Positions 35,194 through 36,494 of a DNA stretch of 36,494 nucleotides are shown in pieces; positions within the stretch are counted from its first letter, which is position 1; every line of letters starts with the position of its first letter. The DNA lies in the NCBI GenBank assembly GCA_028819495.1, contig JAPPLI010000034.1:1-36494 (forward strand), in the 5' to 3' direction. Both the position numbers and the translations under genes were made by a program. The notes beneath the pieces were generated by a model. That model had not been told where the DNA came from, searched no databases, and saw only the letters and a program-made list of their open reading frames with translations. This DNA comes from Gammaproteobacteria bacterium. Its GTDB lineage: Bacteria > Pseudomonadota > Gammaproteobacteria > Eutrophobiales > Eutrophobiaceae.

Positions 35194-35556
35194 TTATTCT
35201 TCTAAAAGCAGGAAATACGACTTCATAAAAGTCGGCGTGGTTACAGTCCAGGTAACGCGCTCGCCTTTCTTAATCAACCAGCCGTCGCCGGGACGGTACG
35301 TGACCGTTTCGTTCTCCGCGTGGTAATGAATTGTGACTTCCCCTTCTATTACGAAAGCGTGTTCGGTTGCCGGCCAGACGATTTCGGCCCTGCCTTTCAC
35401 CTGCCGAAAAACACCCCCCATGGAAATTTCACTCTGAAAGTCCACGGTTACCCGGGTCTGTAGGTCTCCGTCGGTTTCCAGCGCTCCGCCTGCCTCAGGA
35501 TCGTAGGGCTGGAATCGACCCGGGTCCACTGTCATACCGGGAGCATAATTTATCAT
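35194..35556 (-). CDS. Cupin domain protein (Cupin_3 / EutQ-like)
   Basis: The protein has 120 residues and is a single cupin barrel: GRAEIVWPATEHAFVIEGEV, then HYHAENETVTYRPGDGWLIK and GERVTWTVTTPTFMKSYFLL. This pattern matches the (S)-ureidoglycine aminohydrolase/EutQ cupin subgroup. A strong ribosome-binding site AGGAGG precedes the ATG at 35556. Immediately upstream on the same strand is the 3' remnant of a SnoaL-like gene, so this cupin was probably the second gene of a former pair. The exact reaction is unknown. Confidence 0.87.
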   Translation of the reverse strand: MINYAPGMTVDPGRFQPYDPEAGGALETDGDLQTRVTVDFQSEISMGGVFRQVKGRAEIVWPATEHAFVIEGEVTIHYHAENETVTYRPGDGWLIKKGERVTWTVTTPTFMKSYFLLLEE

Positions 35557-35578
35557 TGCACTTCCTCCTCCTGTTCAA

Positions 35579-35650
35579 CTACATTCGAACCGGTCCGGAC
35601 AGGTGTTCATGCATGATACGCCATGTGCCGCCCTGTTTTTCCCAATTCAC
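35579..35650 (-). pseudogene. 3' remnant of a SnoaL-like (NTF2-fold) gene
   Basis: In one frame this reads NWEKQGGTWRIMHEHLSG and then PVRM and a stop. The pattern WRIxHEHLSxP is the usual C-terminal strand of SnoaL-like/ketosteroid-isomerase-like proteins. A stop codon lies directly before it in the same frame and no upstream portion is present, so only the end of the gene survives. Its stop is 22 bases before the cupin start, a typical operon spacing. Confidence 0.6.
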
Positions 35651-35671
35651 TCATTGCATTCATATCTTTGC

Positions 35672-35977
35672 TTAGTCTTCAATGTCAAAATAATCTACAA
35701 TCTCCATTTCCTTATGGGGAATGCCGATAATATCTATCTCATTGTCACGGATTAAATAAAACACCAGATGGGAACCTTGCGGGAAACAATAATATCCCTC
35801 GCAGATATCAGGGCGATGTTTGCCCAAACGAGGAAACTCAGTTAACCACGAAAAACGCTTATACAATCCGGCAATATAGCTGTCTGCCTGGGTTTCGTTC
35901 CAGACTTCAGCAGTATATTTCCAGATATCGGATAAATCTTCCTCTGCCCGGAAAGTGAGATTATACGATTTTGCCAT
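35672..35977 (-). CDS. ParE/RelE-family toxin
   Basis: The protein has 101 residues. It begins AKSYNLTFRAEEDLSDIWKYTAE, the usual ParE N-terminal strand and helix, then has FPRLGKHRPDICEGYYCFPQGSHLVFYLI and ends DYFDIED. ParE toxins poison DNA gyrase; close RelE relatives cut mRNA. Here the RPDI...GYYCFP...H pattern points to ParE. The start overlaps the antitoxin gene by 17 bases, with AGGGAAG ahead of the ATG, as in translationally coupled pairs. A GTG one codon earlier is an alternative start. Confidence 0.93.
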   Translation of the reverse strand: MAKSYNLTFRAEEDLSDIWKYTAEVWNETQADSYIAGLYKRFSWLTEFPRLGKHRPDICEGYYCFPQGSHLVFYLIRDNEIDIIGIPHKEMEIVDYFDIED

Positions 35978-36221
35978 CACGTTCTTCCCTGAACTTTCTT
36001 AGCATTTCATCAAGCGATAACGTCACAAATTCACCTCGTTCGGCTTGAGCCGCCCCCTCGGCCAAATGGGAACGTAATGCGGCCAATTTGCTCTTGCGTT
36101 CTTCCAGCGTTCGCAGTGCATCTCGAACCACTTCACTGGCGCTGCCGTAGCGGCCACTGGCGATTTCATTTTTTATGAACACCTCCCAGTGTTCACCCAG
36201 ACTGAGACTTGTAGTTGCCAT
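35961..36221 (-). CDS. ParD-family antitoxin
   Basis: The protein has 86 residues. The N-terminal ribbon-helix-helix MATTSLSLGEHWEVFIKNEI and SGRYGSASEVVRDALRTLEE are characteristic of ParD/CC2985-type antitoxins. The C-terminal tail with FREERDGK would wrap around the toxin. It is the first gene of the pair and should repress its own promoter. A small perfect inverted repeat at 36252-36266 lies 31 bases upstream and is a candidate operator. Confidence 0.94.
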   Translation of the reverse strand: MATTSLSLGEHWEVFIKNEIASGRYGSASEVVRDALRTLEERKSKLAALRSHLAEGAAQAERGEFVTLSLDEMLRKFREERDGKIV

Positions 36222-36233
36222 CTACATACCTGA

Positions 36234-36383
36234 TTATTCAATTTGAATATTTGTGAATATATCACAGATTAATAGATTTGAACACTTCTGTATCAACATG
36301 CGCCAGAAATCCCAGTGCCCGCAGACATATTTGCAGTCCCTGGTGTAGTGCGTAGATGTGAGCTCGACAGTCAGTTCATTCAT
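36234..36383 (-). CDS. Possible small ORF of 49 residues, perhaps a truncated gene
   Basis: The ATG at 36383 has GGAG seven bases upstream and a TATTATACT-like -10 box before that, so expression signals are plausible. The product begins MNELTVELTSTHYTRDCKYV and includes CGHWDFWRM, then becomes less protein-like towards its end, where it runs across the parD promoter. I do not recognise the family. It may be the surviving start of a gene cut off when the toxin-antitoxin pair arrived, or chance. Confidence 0.3.
   Translation of the reverse strand: MNELTVELTSTHYTRDCKYVCGHWDFWRMLIQKCSNLLICDIFTNIQIE
36252..36266. promoter_or_regulatory. Inverted repeat upstream of parD, candidate operator
   Basis: The sequence tgtga, atata, tcaca is a perfect five-base inverted repeat with a five-base spacer, 31 bases before the antitoxin start. 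Its position fits ParD autoregulation. The half-sites also resemble a CRP half-site, but the spacing is one base short. Confidence 0.4.
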
Positions 36384-36441
36384 GTCGGGTCTCCAAGTAT
36401 AATAGTGATCGTAACGTTTGATTAAATGAAAAAGCGAGGAA

Positions 36442-36494
36442 ATGAAGATAACTGACAGGAACAGGATACATTTTGTCGGCAGCATCGCCGGCAA
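36442..36494 (+). CDS. N-terminus of an unidentified gene (cut by window edge)
   Basis: The ATG at 36442 follows GCGAGGAA, a good ribosome-binding site, and reads MKITDRNRIHFVGSIAG to the window end. The strand-like IHFVGSIAG suggests a folded protein, but 17 residues do not allow identification. It is divergent from the small ORF at 36383. Confidence 0.45.
   Translation, partial: MKITDRNRIHFVGSIAG

Noticed and set aside
36234..36494. Longer minus-strand frame reaching the right window edge
   Set aside because: Its first part is antisense to a better supported gene start at 36442, and only the inner ATG at 36383 has a ribosome-binding site.
1..36494. tRNA, rRNA or integrase genes that would mark a classical genomic island
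   Set aside because: I saw no cloverleaf-like or rRNA sequence and no recognisable integrase or transposase product in any frame.

Overview
The window looks like a gammaproteobacterial chromosome segment, probably from an aquatic or marine lineage. The reasons are the mix of large TonB-dependent receptors with the typical N-terminus EEIIVTAQKRE, a Rieske ring-hydroxylating dioxygenase, DUF3604 and HupE/UreJ-type proteins, BioA, RecQ, and NodI/NodJ-type ABC exporter genes. This placement is inference from gene content; there is no rRNA or other marker gene. Genes are dense on both strands and no gene-free stretch exceeds about 300 bases.

Layout. (1) 1-112 is the N-terminus of a ferredoxin-reductase-like flavoprotein, cut by the window edge. 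(2) 113-8866 is a defence-type island. On the minus strand it carries a 53-aa ORF, a six-segment membrane protein, a TrlF/Ppl-type PHP plus SMC-like ATPase, and an AlbA_2/HATPase protein. On the plus strand it carries a large stand-alone Eco57I-class restriction-methyltransferase. An imperfect 25-26 bp direct repeat (104-129 and 5545-5569), spanning two matching gene starts, brackets the minus-strand part. (3) 8876-8941 is a palindromic repeat element. (4) 8982-12459 holds bioA, a retropepsin-like aspartic protease and a cytoplasmic gamma-glutamyltransferase, all minus strand. (5) 12491-12620 is an array of a short GGGTGTCCTG-type repeat in both orientations. (6) 12679-16432 is a NodI/NodJ-type ABC exporter pair followed by an exported gamma-glutamyltransferase. 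(7) 16471-28604 is a catabolic region: dioxygenase beta and alpha subunits, a divergent TonB receptor, a UbiD-family protein, an aldehyde dehydrogenase, a divergent FAD monooxygenase, then DUF3604 and HupE/UreJ genes. (8) 28664-35109 is recQ, a TonB receptor divergent from a TetR regulator, and a DUF4143 ATPase. The TonB/TetR pair lies between recQ and a broken second copy of the recQ 3' end, and a fragment of a second DUF4143 ATPase gene sits right behind recQ. (9) 35194-36494 holds a cupin gene, the remnant of a SnoaL-like gene, a ParD/ParE toxin-antitoxin pair, and the first codons of a further gene at the right edge.

How they fit together. The catabolic block is consistent with uptake of a ring compound through an outer-membrane receptor, ring hydroxylation by the dioxygenase and the flavin monooxygenase, and side-chain handling by the aldehyde dehydrogenase. 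The UbiD homologue appears to lack several catalytic residues, so its role is open. The most promising candidate for an undescribed system is the island at 113-8866. The best preserved record of genome rearrangement is the recQ/ATPase duplication at 30092-34728.
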